Source: Pseudaquidulcibacter sp041917055 (GTDB lineage Bacteria; Pseudomonadota; Alphaproteobacteria; Caulobacterales; Aquidulcibacteraceae). Taken from it: a stretch of DNA of 64,000 bases. Made by a program: the position numbers and the translations under genes. Positions 26,398-35,208 of this stretch are shown here, one piece after another. The notes under the pieces are model-generated. The model was not told the origin of the DNA. It ran no database searches and saw nothing but the letters and a program-made list of their open reading frames with translations. Each line of letters opens with the position of its first letter. Positions within the stretch are counted from its first letter, which is position 1. Where the stretch lies: the NCBI GenBank assembly GCA_041917055.1, contig JAYRYJ010000001.1:186001-250000 (forward strand), in the 5' to 3' direction.

Positions 26398-26529
26398 TTA
26401 ATTTGTTTGAATATGTTTTGGCTTTGGAAGGTCTTTATGGGCAAGTTTGCCATAAAGACCTTTGACAATTGTGTTAGCCCAAAAATGAGGGTCAAGAGAC
26501 GCTACGCTTAAACTCTTGACCCTCATTTT
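26398..26529. repeat. R-family element with a second hairpin (17-nt perfect stem)
   Basis: Hairpin A (TTTGGAAGGTCTTTATGG... with ...CCATAAAGACCTTTG, about 26427-26465) is followed by a hairpin with perfect 17-nt arms at 26482-26498 and 26513-26529 (AATGAGGGTCAAGAG and its complement). The second stem resembles the 22-nt stem in the compound copy at 11308-11366. Outer arms are degraded. Confidence 0.75.
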
Positions 26530-26599
26530 CGAGCGGAAAACCCCAAAACATTGGCATCTAACCCACTGACATTTAGCGCTTTTCTTGGGACTGGCAGCT

Positions 26600-26678
26600 G
26601 TGCGGTGTGGGTTTGTCAAGTCCCGAAGCCCCTTGTGGGTCGCGCAACGCGCGAGGACTTTACAAGCCCACATCGCAC
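26600..26678. repeat. long inverted repeat, 21 of 24 positions paired
   Basis: Arm 26600-26623 (starting GTGCGGTGTGGG) pairs with 26655-26678 at 21 of 24 positions; the loop contains its own small palindrome (CGCGCAACGCGCG). It is not clearly an R- or P-family copy. It could be a structured RNA or terminator remnant; there is no gene overlap. Confidence 0.55.
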
Positions 26679-26835
26679 ACTCACAATAGCACTTTCTTTT
26701 GCGCCCGAAACATAGTTTCGGCAAAAAAGAAAACAATACAAAAAAACAAAATGGTCAGAATTTATACCATTCGGATTTCATGTAATTGCCCTAGCGCAGC
26801 TTTTACCCTTGACCTACATTTTTGCGCAGACCACC

Positions 26836-28404
26836 CTAATTAATCGCATTTGCTTTCAAAACATCCTGCATAGCCTTAATAACTTTTTTGCGTTCGGTTT
26901 CATCTTTGATTTGCAATAATTTGGATTTCAGACCCAAAGAAAAATCGGTATATTCGTTTTCCCAATCGCGATTCAGGGCTTCGAACAAATCTATGCGCCC
27001 GGTTTTTGTTCGCCTTGCTTCTGACTTTTTGCTCAAAAGATATTCTTCCCCAATTTCAGGGATTAGAATCGAAAGGCCGGGATTTTGTTTTAATACTAAA
27101 TCGCGATAAATCTCAATTTCCGATTTTTCGCCATGGGTCAAGAATAATGATCCCAAAATCGGGTTTCTTTCTTTAATCCATGCCAATAATTCGCCTTGAT
27201 CTGCATGTGCGGAATAGCCATCAATTTTACGAATTTTGGCACGAACTAGGACATCTTGACCTGAAATTCGAACTTTTTGGGCGCCATCCAAAATCATGCG
27301 CCCCAATGAGCCGCCCGCCTGATAGCCAACAAAAAGGACCGTCGAATTGGCATCAGGTAGGTTGTGGCGTAAATGGTGGCGAATTCGCCCGGCTTCGCAC
27401 ATACCCGATGCCGCCATAATTATTGCGCCTTTTAGATTATTGAGGCGTTTTGACATTTCGACATCATCGGTGAAATGAAAAATATCACTTTTGAAAATAT
27501 TAGGGTTTGATATATCCTCAAGATCGGCAATATTTTCATCAAACGCCTTTGTTGCTTTTGATGCCAATGGTGAATCTATAAAAACATTGATATTTCCAAT
27601 TCGCCCTGCCGCCTTTAATTCGGCGATATCTAGCATTAATTCTTGGGTGCGCTCGAGTGCAAACACCGGAATTATTAAGTTCCCGCCTTTTTTCAATGCC
27701 TCATTAATTTCAGTTTCAAGTTTCGTGCGCCTTTGGGCGATTGTGAAATCTTCGCGGTCGCGCGTTCCATAAGTTGATTCACCAATCACATAATCTAGCG
27801 CGTTTGGCGCTTCGGGATCCGGATGAAAAATCTTATTATCTGGGCCTAAATCACCGGAACACAGGATTTTTACACCATTTATGTCAAGTTCAACAGACGC
27901 CGAACCCAAAATATGGCCTGCGTTCCAAAATTTTGCCTTTATGCCACTGGTGACCTCAAACCAGGTTTCATACTCTCTTTCGGTACATTTATTCCAGGCT
28001 TTTAGGGCGTCCAGCTCGGTGTAAAGCGGTTCAATATTTTCGTCTCTATCGGGGCGGCGATTTCGCCTTTCGGCATCGGCCTCATGGATACGGCCTGAAT
28101 CTGCCAACATGAATTCTAATAAATCACGAGTTCCATGAGTGCAAAAAACTTGACCTCTAAAACCGTCTTTCACCAGTTTAGGAAATAGGCCAGAATGATC
28201 GATATGGGCGTGGGTTAGAATAAGGGCATCAATTTCACTAGGCGCGAAGGAAAAATCTTCGTAATTGAGTTTTTCCAATGTCCTTGAACCTTGAAACATG
28301 CCGCAATCGACAAGAATTTTTCGTGAATGCCATGAAAATAACATGCATGAACCAGTAACGGTCCCCGCCGCGCCATTAAATTTTACGAATATTTTTTCTG
28401 TCAT
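26836..28404 (-). CDS. MBL-fold beta-CASP RNA-metabolising hydrolase
   Basis: A protein of about 522 residues combining a metallo-beta-lactamase core and a beta-CASP domain, the architecture of RNA endonucleases such as CPSF73-like and YsgC/KH-less archaeal-type enzymes. The metal-binding HAHIDHSG motif, the LPDANSTVLFVGYQAGGSLGR motif region, and SAHADQGELLAWI in the C-terminal RMMBL segment are visible. The start is uncertain: ATG 28404 gives the conserved beginning (EKIFVKFNGAAGTVTGSC), while 28422 and 28479 are also open, the latter overlapping tsaD. It lies downstream of tsaD on the same strand. The cellular substrate is not evident. Confidence 0.85.
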   Translation of the reverse strand: MTEKIFVKFNGAAGTVTGSCMLFSWHSRKILVDCGMFQGSRTLEKLNYEDFSFAPSEIDALILTHAHIDHSGLFPKLVKDGFRGQVFCTHGTRDLLEFMLADSGRIHEADAERRNRRPDRDENIEPLYTELDALKAWNKCTEREYETWFEVTSGIKAKFWNAGHILGSASVELDINGVKILCSGDLGPDNKIFHPDPEAPNALDYVIGESTYGTRDREDFTIAQRRTKLETEINEALKKGGNLIIPVFALERTQELMLDIAELKAAGRIGNINVFIDSPLASKATKAFDENIADLEDISNPNIFKSDIFHFTDDVEMSKRLNNLKGAIIMAASGMCEAGRIRHHLRHNLPDANSTVLFVGYQAGGSLGRMILDGAQKVRISGQDVLVRAKIRKIDGYSAHADQGELLAWIKERNPILGSLFLTHGEKSEIEIYRDLVLKQNPGLSILIPEIGEEYLLSKKSEARRTKTGRIDLFEALNRDWENEYTDFSLGLKSKLLQIKDETERKKVIKAMQDVLKANAIN

Positions 28405-28447
28405 GCGCGAAATTTGCGCCATTAAACATAGTTTCGCAAGCTCAAAA

Positions 28448-29533
28448 TCAGGCTTTAGCGCCTTTTTTACCCCAGCCATTTTTCAAATCAATCGGCGCTG
28501 ATGAATTGTCGAGAGGCCATCGCGGGCGCGGTTTTAAATCCAAAGAAGATTGCTCTCCCGCGCGCAATTTTTCCAAACCTGCAAGGGCAATCATTGCACC
28601 ATTGTCGCCGCAATATTCCAATTTGGGGGCAAAAAACCTCCAATCATTGGCATTGCAAAAATCAATCAATTCTTTGCGAATGAATTGATTTGCGGCTACG
28701 CCACCTGCTATTACCAATCTTCTTTCGCCTTCAAAACCTGCCATTTCAAAAGCATTTTGAAGGCGATTTTTTAGAATTTTGATTATCGTCAATTCAAAAG
28801 ACGCGCATATATCATTAATATCGGCCTCGCCTAATTTCCTTCCATTTTCACAGATTTGCTCAATGGCTCGCAATACGGCGGTTTTGAGGCCAGCAAAGGA
28901 AAAATCGCAACCGTCGCGCCCGATTAATGGTCTGGGAAATTCAAATCTTTTGGCATTGCCTAATTTGGCGCGTTCCTCAACCAATGGGCCGCCAGGGTAA
29001 CCAAGGCCAAGAAGTTTAGCGGTTTTATCAAAACATTCACCCAATGCATCATCAATTGTCGTGCCAAGGCGCTTATATTGCCCCACGCCATCAATACGAA
29101 GTATCTGACAATGCCCGCCCGAAACCAAAAGCAATAGATAGGGAAAATCGACTTTCTCACTCAATCGCGGTGATAATGCATGTCCCTCGAGGTGATTGAT
29201 TCCAATAAAAGGCAATGAGTGCGCAATCGCGATTGCTTTGGCACTCATAAGGCCAACAATGACCCCACCTATTAAGCCAGGGCCTGAAGTAACCGCGATG
29301 CCGTCCAAGTCTTTCCAATTTTTATTGGCGGTTTTTAGCGCCTGTGAAATTACCAAATCGATTTTTTCGACATGGGAGCGCGCAGCTATTTCGGGAACAA
29401 CACCGCCAAATGGTCTGTGTTCCTTAATTTGGCTCGCGATTATATTAGAGAGAACCTTCGTATTATCGCCATTACTTTCAACAATAGCAGCGGCGGTTTC
29501 GTCGCATGAGGATTCAATGCCTAAAACCAACAT
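28448..29533 (-). CDS. tsaD: tRNA threonylcarbamoyladenosine transferase TsaD
   Basis: Cytoplasmic enzyme that moves threonylcarbamoyl onto A37 of ANN-decoding tRNAs, working with TsaB, TsaE and TsaC. The 361-residue protein begins MLVLGIESSCDETAAA, carries the metal-binding HLEGH motif near residue 110, and GGVAANQFIRKEL in the C-terminal nucleotide-binding half. Length is normal. Its ATG overlaps the stop codon of the DUF442 gene (TAATG), so the two are probably translationally coupled. Confidence 0.96.
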   Translation of the reverse strand: MLVLGIESSCDETAAAIVESNGDNTKVLSNIIASQIKEHRPFGGVVPEIAARSHVEKIDLVISQALKTANKNWKDLDGIAVTSGPGLIGGVIVGLMSAKAIAIAHSLPFIGINHLEGHALSPRLSEKVDFPYLLLLVSGGHCQILRIDGVGQYKRLGTTIDDALGECFDKTAKLLGLGYPGGPLVEERAKLGNAKRFEFPRPLIGRDGCDFSFAGLKTAVLRAIEQICENGRKLGEADINDICASFELTIIKILKNRLQNAFEMAGFEGERRLVIAGGVAANQFIRKELIDFCNANDWRFFAPKLEYCGDNGAMIALAGLEKLRAGEQSSLDLKPRPRWPLDNSSAPIDLKNGWGKKGAKA

Positions 29534-29943
29534 TATGGGAAAAATTTGTCCAAAGGCGCACTAATATCATAGCCAAGGCTTGCGGCTTTGACTTCAATTT
29601 CGTCGCGGTCGCCACCATTTGCGATGGTGCCCAAAGCCCATAATGTGATGCAACGTGTGCCGGTACGACAATATGCAAAGGTTTTTTTGCCTTTGATAGT
29701 TTCAAGAAAAATTCCACCGTTTTCGGGATTTAGAGTGTGGGCTATAATCGGCTGATGAATGATTTCTATATGGTTTTCAGCGCAGGCCGCCGCAATATCG
29801 GCAAAGGGAGTCTGGTCGGGGCTTTCGCCATCGGGGCGGTTGCAAACAATCAATTCAAAGCCCGCACCCTTAATGGTCGCAACATCTGCAACACTGATTT
29901 GTGGCGAAACACTCAAATTATCGCTAATATTTTTGCCAATCAT
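29533..29943 (-). CDS. DUF442 / TIGR01244 protein (BLH-type sulfurtransferase or phosphatase-like)
   Basis: A protein of about 136 residues with the dual-specificity-phosphatase-like fold of the TIGR01244 family (NISDNLSVSPQIS, ELIVCNRPDGE, active loop CRTGTRC). In Agrobacterium and Xylella a domain of this kind in the bigR operon takes part in persulfide handling with SQR; here it sits with tsaD, about 10 kb from SQR. The ATG at 29943 is chosen over an upstream GTG (29958) because a GGCGGAG ribosome site lies 6 bases before it. The loop Cys followed by Arg supports a thiol-based activity, but phosphatase and sulfurtransferase roles cannot be separated from sequence alone. Confidence 0.82.
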   Translation of the reverse strand: MIGKNISDNLSVSPQISVADVATIKGAGFELIVCNRPDGESPDQTPFADIAAACAENHIEIIHQPIIAHTLNPENGGIFLETIKGKKTFAYCRTGTRCITLWALGTIANGGDRDEIEVKAASLGYDISAPLDKFFP

Positions 29944-30358
29944 AATAAACTCCGCCACTTTTATATATTAGGTTTTGCTTACATTCAAGCGGGCGTTTGG
30001 TTTCATTCAGTTTATTTTATCAAAACGCTCGAATAGATTCACACTTTTTGAGATTTGCCGAGCCGCTTTTTGCCGTTGCCGTTAGCCAGTGGCTCGAGGC
30101 CAACTAGATGTGAAGTTACAATAGGTTGGTGTTCTCAGTTTTGAAGAGCAATTGCTTGGAAAGGTCTTTAGGGCAGGTATACCCCAAAGACCTAAGACAA
30201 TTGTGTTTGCTCAAAACAGGGCATCAAGGGGGCGCGCAGCTTTTACCCCGTGACCCCTAGTTTTGAACGAAGCAGGCTAAAAATGGTTAGCGGCATGGGT
30301 TTATCAGCCGATAGCGCATATGATAGTCATTGACCATGTTTAGCATTAGAGTTCATCT
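29944..30358. other. gene-free stretch between DUF442 and smr
   Basis: About 415 bases on the 5' side of the DUF442 gene and the 3' side of smr. It holds the promoter region of the DUF442-tsaD unit and an R-family element at 30104-30275; no coding frame with family support is seen. Confidence 0.7.
30104..30275. repeat. R-family element with hairpin-B extension
   Basis: Outer arm CTAGATGTGAAGTTACAATAGG at its start, hairpin A in degraded form (GGAAAGGTCTTTAGGGC...CCCCAAAGACC), then a hairpin with arms around TCAAAACAGGGCATCAAGG and CCTAGTTTTGA whose loop is CGCGCAGCTTTTA, shared with the copy at 11096-11472. It sits downstream of the smr-mltA-timA operon. Confidence 0.75.
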
Positions 30359-30922
30359 CTAGGCTTTCAAAAGGACATAAAATGCACCAGCGCCGCCGTG
30401 TTTTGGGTTGGCGGTGGCGACGCCACTTATTAAATGACGAATTTGCGGATCATGAAGCCAATCTTTAAAGCGCATTCGAATTATGCCGCGTGGAGAGGCA
30501 AAAAAATCAAAATGTTTCTGATTATCGGCATTCTTTGCGCCTTTTCCGGTTATCACTAAAACGTATCTGAATTGATTTTGATATGCCTCATGAATAAAGG
30601 CATGCAAACGTGTTCGTGCCTCATCTTGGTTGAAGCCGTGCAAGTCTATTTTGGCCGCAATTTCAAGATTTCCGCGCCTAACTCTTTTATGTGCCGCCGC
30701 ATCCTGGATAGTGCTATTTACAATTTTGCGTGATTTTGGTGAATGCGGGGCGGGTGTTATTTTTGGTGCTTCTTTTGGGGCGCTTTCTTGGGCAACTTTA
30801 TCTATTTCGCGCACTTTTAGTTCAAGCTCATTCATGCGTATTTTAGAAATTGGCTTTGTCGAACGCGCGATTTTATGCCAAAGGCGGGTTTCTTCGGGTT
30901 TTAGAGTGCGCCCTTTTTTCAC
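30359..30922 (-). CDS. Smr/MutS2-type domain protein
   Basis: A protein of about 187 residues ending in an Smr domain (IDLHGFNQDEARTRLHAFI, VITGKGAK, HGGAGAFYVLLKA), a domain found in MutS2 tails and stand-alone proteins with nuclease or ribosome-rescue roles. The N-terminal half is charged and low-complexity. The GTG at 30922 gives an 8-base gap from mltA and has AGGTG just upstream; an ATG at 30976 would overlap mltA by 47 bases, so the start is uncertain. timA-mltA-smr is a common alphaproteobacterial order. Confidence 0.85.
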   Translation of the reverse strand: MKKGRTLKPEETRLWHKIARSTKPISKIRMNELELKVREIDKVAQESAPKEAPKITPAPHSPKSRKIVNSTIQDAAAHKRVRRGNLEIAAKIDLHGFNQDEARTRLHAFIHEAYQNQFRYVLVITGKGAKNADNQKHFDFFASPRGIIRMRFKDWLHDPQIRHLISGVATANPKHGGAGAFYVLLKA

Positions 30923-30929
30923 CGCGCAC

Positions 30930-32261
30930 CTATTTGAGCGCCTTTGGCTTTGGATTTGCAAGAGTGGGATCGACATTTTTAGGCAAAAGCACCCAAAAAT
31001 TCACCTCATGATTAATTCGCCCAGCTGCAATTCCCGCTTCTTCACCTGTTCCCCAAAATAAATCCCCGCGTATTGGGCCTTTTATTGCCCCGCCTGTATC
31101 TTGAGTTATTACCAATCGACTTAGATTTTGATGTGCCGCCGCAATTTTTGCCGAAAATGCATTAAGGAAAATCGGCACGCCAAATGGGTGAAAAGACGGG
31201 TCAATTGCCAAAGAGCCACCCGCGACCAATGGTACGCCTTGCGCACCTTTGGGCCCTTCATTTGCATCTTTTAACGGGTTTAATTTAAAGAAAACTGTCC
31301 GCGGATTCGCGTTCAAAACTTCGCGCGCTGTTTTTGCATCCGCAGTCGCGAACCATTTCTTTAGATTATCCGCCGATGCTTCATTCGGCTGCAAAATCCC
31401 GCGATTTATTAATTCGCGCGCATTAGATTTAAACGGATGTCCATTGGTCGCAGTGAATGAAAGCCGATATTCGGCATTTTCAATTATTATGCGCGCCGAA
31501 CCCTGCACCTGCACGCTCAAAGCGTCACCCATATTTGTATAAATTAATGCCTTTGCGTTGGTTTCATTTATTTGCGCGCGTGACAAATAGGGGACAAATT
31601 CTTTACCGACAATACGACCGACAATGGTTTTGGGCGCCAAAGTCGGGTCAAAATCGCCCAATTCAATGGTCAATAAATCATTGGGTTTTTCATAAAGTGG
31701 CTCGTTATTAATGGCATCTTTGGAAAAAGAACCGCGTATTACGGGTTCAAAATAGGATGTCAGTTTGGTTTGTGGCTTTTCTTGGGTGTTTATATTCCAG
31801 ACATTGAAATTATTCTTCCAAAAATCAATATCCGTCAATTCCGCTTTTTTGGCATCAATACATACATTATACCAATGCCCGTTTTTCCCTGCATATTGCG
31901 CTTTTGGCGACAAAAAATCATCAGCTTTTCGATTTAGGATTAGTGTACATGATTTTACGAAAGCCTGGCGCGCCGCACTAAGATCGGTTTGCGACCAATT
32001 AGGTAGGGAATTGAAGTCTGTTGCAGAAAACACCAATTCGCCAATCAAAGGCTTGGTGTCTGTCATTGTTTTGTCGGGTTCGGGTTTTACTGGTTCAGGT
32101 GTCACCTCAATCACCGGCGGTAAAGGTGGCATAACCGGAATGTTTTCAATAACTTTCGGTTTTGGTTCGGGCTGAACCACAATCGGCTTAACTTCTTTGT
32201 CGGTCGTGCAAGCGCCAAGAAGTGCTAATCCAGAGATTGCGACAATGATTAGTTTCTTCAT
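30930..32261 (-). CDS. mltA: membrane-bound lytic murein transglycosylase A
   Basis: A lipoprotein of about 443 residues that cleaves peptidoglycan glycan strands to 1,6-anhydromuropeptides in the periplasm. It has the lipobox LALLGACTT, a Pro/Val-rich linker (about residues 28-65), the MltA domain (LTSYFEPVIRGS) and a 3D domain at the C-terminus (RLVITQDTGGAIKGPIRGD) with the catalytic Asp. The ATG at 32261 starts the signal peptide; its first bases overlap the timA stop codon (ATGA). Confidence 0.93.
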   Translation of the reverse strand: MKKLIIVAISGLALLGACTTDKEVKPIVVQPEPKPKVIENIPVMPPLPPVIEVTPEPVKPEPDKTMTDTKPLIGELVFSATDFNSLPNWSQTDLSAARQAFVKSCTLILNRKADDFLSPKAQYAGKNGHWYNVCIDAKKAELTDIDFWKNNFNVWNINTQEKPQTKLTSYFEPVIRGSFSKDAINNEPLYEKPNDLLTIELGDFDPTLAPKTIVGRIVGKEFVPYLSRAQINETNAKALIYTNMGDALSVQVQGSARIIIENAEYRLSFTATNGHPFKSNARELINRGILQPNEASADNLKKWFATADAKTAREVLNANPRTVFFKLNPLKDANEGPKGAQGVPLVAGGSLAIDPSFHPFGVPIFLNAFSAKIAAAHQNLSRLVITQDTGGAIKGPIRGDLFWGTGEEAGIAAGRINHEVNFWVLLPKNVDPTLANPKPKALK

Positions 32262-32926
32262 ACAGAATGCACCGCGCACAAACGCCAAATCGGGTTTTTG
32301 TCGCCTAATTTTTTCTCAAAAGTCCAAATTTCATTGGTATTGCGGATTTTTTCACCGACACCTGACAGGGTCGCGGAAAACTCAATGTCTATTGATGCAA
32401 CATTATTATTTTTTTCAGATTGGATCTCGATAGTTTTGATTTTTGGATCTGACAGCTTAATAATATCAATCGCGCCCTTATTGTTTGCCTGACGATTTTG
32501 TATGCCTTCTTGATAAGCGTTGAATACTTTTTCGCTGGTTAGGTTTTTAAGGCTTGCCTCATCTCCCTTGCCAAAAGCGCCAACAATTGCCTCAAATGCC
32601 AAAGCGGCGGATTTCTCGAATTTATAGGGATCAAAGTCTTTTTCAAAAGACTGAATGGTTTCAATTTCTGAACTGATTTTTGCAAAACGTTCTTCGCCAA
32701 ACCATAATGATTCATTTTTTGCGAATTTTTCAAGTGGGTCGTTATTTTCGGTTTCATTAATTCCCAGAGCGGTACGATTTAAAGGACCCGCGCCTTCCAC
32801 TCCGCTCTCAGAACCAAAATCCTTAGTAATAGGTGGCGGTGCGCCGTGGTTTTGACCCAATACTTGAAACAATCGCCCTAAAACTAAAAAAGCTACAATA
32901 GCAAAAAAAAGTGTTTCGACACCCAT
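32258..32926 (-). CDS. timA: Tim44/TimA-family membrane-associated protein
   Basis: A 222-residue protein with one N-terminal membrane helix (ETLFFAIVAFLVLGRLFQVLG) reduced here to its core, then a Pro/Gly-rich linker and a Tim44-like domain (residues about 95-220; ending WRLCAVHSV). Bacterial TimA/TimB proteins are related to the mitochondrial import motor subunit Tim44; the bacterial role is poorly known. It is the first gene of timA-mltA-smr. A region with AT-rich promoter-like sequence lies upstream at 32927-33030. The symbol follows family usage. Confidence 0.8.
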   Translation of the reverse strand: MGVETLFFAIVAFLVLGRLFQVLGQNHGAPPPITKDFGSESGVEGAGPLNRTALGINETENNDPLEKFAKNESLWFGEERFAKISSEIETIQSFEKDFDPYKFEKSAALAFEAIVGAFGKGDEASLKNLTSEKVFNAYQEGIQNRQANNKGAIDIIKLSDPKIKTIEIQSEKNNNVASIDIEFSATLSGVGEKIRNTNEIWTFEKKLGDKNPIWRLCAVHSV

Positions 32927-33037
32927 AATAATTCTCTCTTTTGACGCACAATTCGATTGTCATATAATAATTAAGATTGCACAAACCAATATGCAAACAA
33001 AATATGCGTTTTTTGGGGCAAATTATTGTGCAGCAAC

Positions 33038-33080
33038 TAAAAAATATTGCGAATTCGCCAAAGGCAAGGGCGAATTGCCG
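33038..33080 (-). terminator. rho-independent terminator of the CoA lyase gene
   Basis: Read on the minus strand: GCAATTCGCC, a 9-base loop, GGCGAATTCGC, then AATATTTTTTAG. It lies 16 bases past the stop codon of the CoA lyase gene. Confidence 0.75.
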
Positions 33081-33095
33081 CAATCGAAACCGCTA

Positions 33096-33974
33096 TCAAT
33101 TTGCCCTCATGCTTTCAATCGCATCATGGATTGCGAGGGTTTTGATAGCCATGTCGCGGTGTAATAATTCGGCCATTTTGCCTTCAACTTTTAAAACACC
33201 TTTTCCTGCATTTTCCGGCAATGCGAAAGCATCAACCAAGGCACGAGCATACGCGACTTCTTCAGGTTTTGGCGCAAAAACCGAATTGCAAACCTCAATT
33301 TGTGAAGGGTGAATAAGGGTCTTTCCGTCAAAGCCGAATGCGCGGCCTTGATTACATTGCGCCTCAAACCCTTCAGTGTTTTGAATTTCATTATAAACAC
33401 CGTCAATAATTGCCATTTCAAAGCATTTCGCGGCATTTACCGCCGCCGATAGTGCATATAGAAATGGCGCGCGCGCCGTATCCAAAACCGCACCCGTTTC
33501 TTTGGCAAGGTCATTTGTACCCATCACCAAAGACTTAAAAGGCGCGCCTTCAGAAGCCGAACAAATGTCAAATATATTCATTATTGCGCGCGGGGTTTCA
33601 ATCATGGCCCAAATGTCGATTTCTTTACCGTTATTTAGTGCCTTGATTTGATTGTTAATCTCAATCACTTCGTTGCGCGACGATACTTTCGGTATCAATA
33701 TTGCGTCGGGCCTCGCGGCAATTGCGGCTTTTAAATCGGCTTCAAAATATTCGGTTTGTGTGCCATTGGTGCGAATTATGATTTCACGTGCGCCATAGCC
33801 GCCGACGGATATTGCATTTTGAATAATATCTCGCGCATCAGATTTCATTTCGGGTGCAACCGCATCTTCCAAATCCATAATTATTGCATCACAGGCAAGG
33901 GTTTTGGCTTTTTCAAGAACTTTCGCATTTGAACCCGGCATATATAAGACGCTACGGCGTGGACGAATTGCCAT
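33096..33974 (-). CDS. HpcH/HpaI-family CoA ester lyase (CitE/Mcl-like)
   Basis: A 292-residue TIM-barrel lyase acting on CoA esters such as malyl- or citramalyl-CoA. The motifs are the substrate-binding Arg start (RPRRSVLYMPGSNAKVLEKA), DLEDAV with the metal-binding Glu/Asp, and the C-terminal GFDGKTLIHPSQIE typical of CitE/Mcl-type proteins. The ATG at 33974 has AGAGAGGG upstream and starts the conserved region. It is divergent from the serine hydrolase gene, with 80 bases between starts. The exact substrate is not resolved. Confidence 0.88.
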   Translation of the reverse strand: MAIRPRRSVLYMPGSNAKVLEKAKTLACDAIIMDLEDAVAPEMKSDARDIIQNAISVGGYGAREIIIRTNGTQTEYFEADLKAAIAARPDAILIPKVSSRNEVIEINNQIKALNNGKEIDIWAMIETPRAIMNIFDICSASEGAPFKSLVMGTNDLAKETGAVLDTARAPFLYALSAAVNAAKCFEMAIIDGVYNEIQNTEGFEAQCNQGRAFGFDGKTLIHPSQIEVCNSVFAPKPEEVAYARALVDAFALPENAGKGVLKVEGKMAELLHRDMAIKTLAIHDAIESMRAN

Positions 33975-34054
33975 TTTACCCTCTCTTCGCAGTTGCAATA
34001 AAACTTGCTTTTATGCCCCGCGATATTATTAGGCAATACTACAAAGGTTTGAAA

Positions 34055-35176
34055 ATGTCTGATTTGGTTCGTGGGTATGTTGAAAAAGGATTTGAACGGG
34101 TTTTAGACCAATTCGCCCAAAATTTCGCCAATGATTTAGAGCTTGGGGCATCTTTTTGTGCCCAAATCGAAGGGCAAACCATGATCGAACTTTATGGCGG
34201 TTATCAAAACCGTGACAAAAGTTTGGAGTTTAATGAACAAACCCTCATTCCCGTATTTTCAACCACTAAGCCCATTGCCGCCATTACCTTGGCGACTTTG
34301 ATAGATCGTGGTTATTTGAATTTTGATGATTCAATCGGCAATCTTTGGCCCGAATTTTGTGCTCATGGCAAAGAAGTTTCCATCGCCCAAGCCCTTTCGC
34401 ATCAGGCAGGTGTGCCAGGGTTTGTGAATGAAATTGACGGTGATTTATGGCTTGATCCGCCAAAAATGGCACAAGAAATCGCCAAGCTCGAACCAATGTG
34501 GAAGCCGGGAACACGATCGGGTTATCACCCTTTAACCTGGGGCTATATAATCGGTGAATTGGCGCACCGCGCCGATTTTCGAACATTGGGTCAGATTTTG
34601 CGCGACGATATATGCGTTCCTAATAATATTGATTTTCATATCGGCCTTGATGAAAAAGAACATCATAGATGCGGCGATATTGAACGCCCGCGTGATTTAC
34701 CAACTTTGGGCGAAATTAACCCCATGAAACGCGCGGCTTTCCTTACCAAATGGTCCGCACCCAATCGTGGCAGCTCAATTTGGCGCAGAATTGAAATCCC
34801 ATCGGCAAATGGTCATGGGAATGCGAAATCTGTCGCGAGTCTTTATGGAATTTTTGCCAATGAGGGCAGAATAAATGGCCATGAAATCCTATCCAAAGAC
34901 GCGTTTGAACAATTAACCCGCGTTCGGATTGAAAATCAGGACTTAGTATTACCTTTTAATATTAAATGGGCGGCGGGCGTGATGTATAATTCAAACCATG
35001 TGTATGGACCGAATGAAAATTCATTCGGTCATTCGGGTTGGGGTGGTTCATGTGCCTTTGGCGACCCCAAAACCCGAATTTCTGCGGCATATGTCATGAA
35101 TCGCCAATCAAATAGCTTGATGGGCGACAAACGCGCGGTCTCTTTGATAAAGGCATTCTATGATTGCTTGGCTTAG
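34055..35176 (+). CDS. serine hydrolase, class C beta-lactamase-like (EstB/LACTB type)
   Basis: A 373-residue protein of the PBP/beta-lactamase fold without a signal peptide, so probably a cytoplasmic esterase. The nucleophile motif SxxK is STTK near residue 70, the Tyr motif region is GYHPLTWGYIIGEL near 155, and the C-terminal HSGWGG plays the KTG-equivalent role. The ATG at 34055 has AAAGG upstream and starts the domain; an upstream extension lies in the divergent CoA lyase gene. The substrate is unknown; an esterase or lipid-related role is more likely than antibiotic resistance. Confidence 0.85.
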   Translation: MSDLVRGYVEKGFERVLDQFAQNFANDLELGASFCAQIEGQTMIELYGGYQNRDKSLEFNEQTLIPVFSTTKPIAAITLATLIDRGYLNFDDSIGNLWPEFCAHGKEVSIAQALSHQAGVPGFVNEIDGDLWLDPPKMAQEIAKLEPMWKPGTRSGYHPLTWGYIIGELAHRADFRTLGQILRDDICVPNNIDFHIGLDEKEHHRCGDIERPRDLPTLGEINPMKRAAFLTKWSAPNRGSSIWRRIEIPSANGHGNAKSVASLYGIFANEGRINGHEILSKDAFEQLTRVRIENQDLVLPFNIKWAAGVMYNSNHVYGPNENSFGHSGWGGSCAFGDPKTRISAAYVMNRQSNSLMGDKRAVSLIKAFYDCLA

Positions 35177-35208
35177 GAAGGGATGTTTTCGGCTTTTTCG
35201 AACATTAT

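Larger units (their letters stand above)
26328..26835. other. gene-free stretch with four successive hairpins
   Basis: About 500 bases between the convergent ends of the RND and beta-CASP genes. It carries an R-family element (26398-26529), a long inverted repeat (26600-26678), a small CCGAAAC/GTTTCGG hairpin (about 26707-26723) and, near 26793, a half-copy of the GCGCAGCTTTTACCC hairpin also seen at 11230 and 30236. No coding frame looks genuine. Confidence 0.75.
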
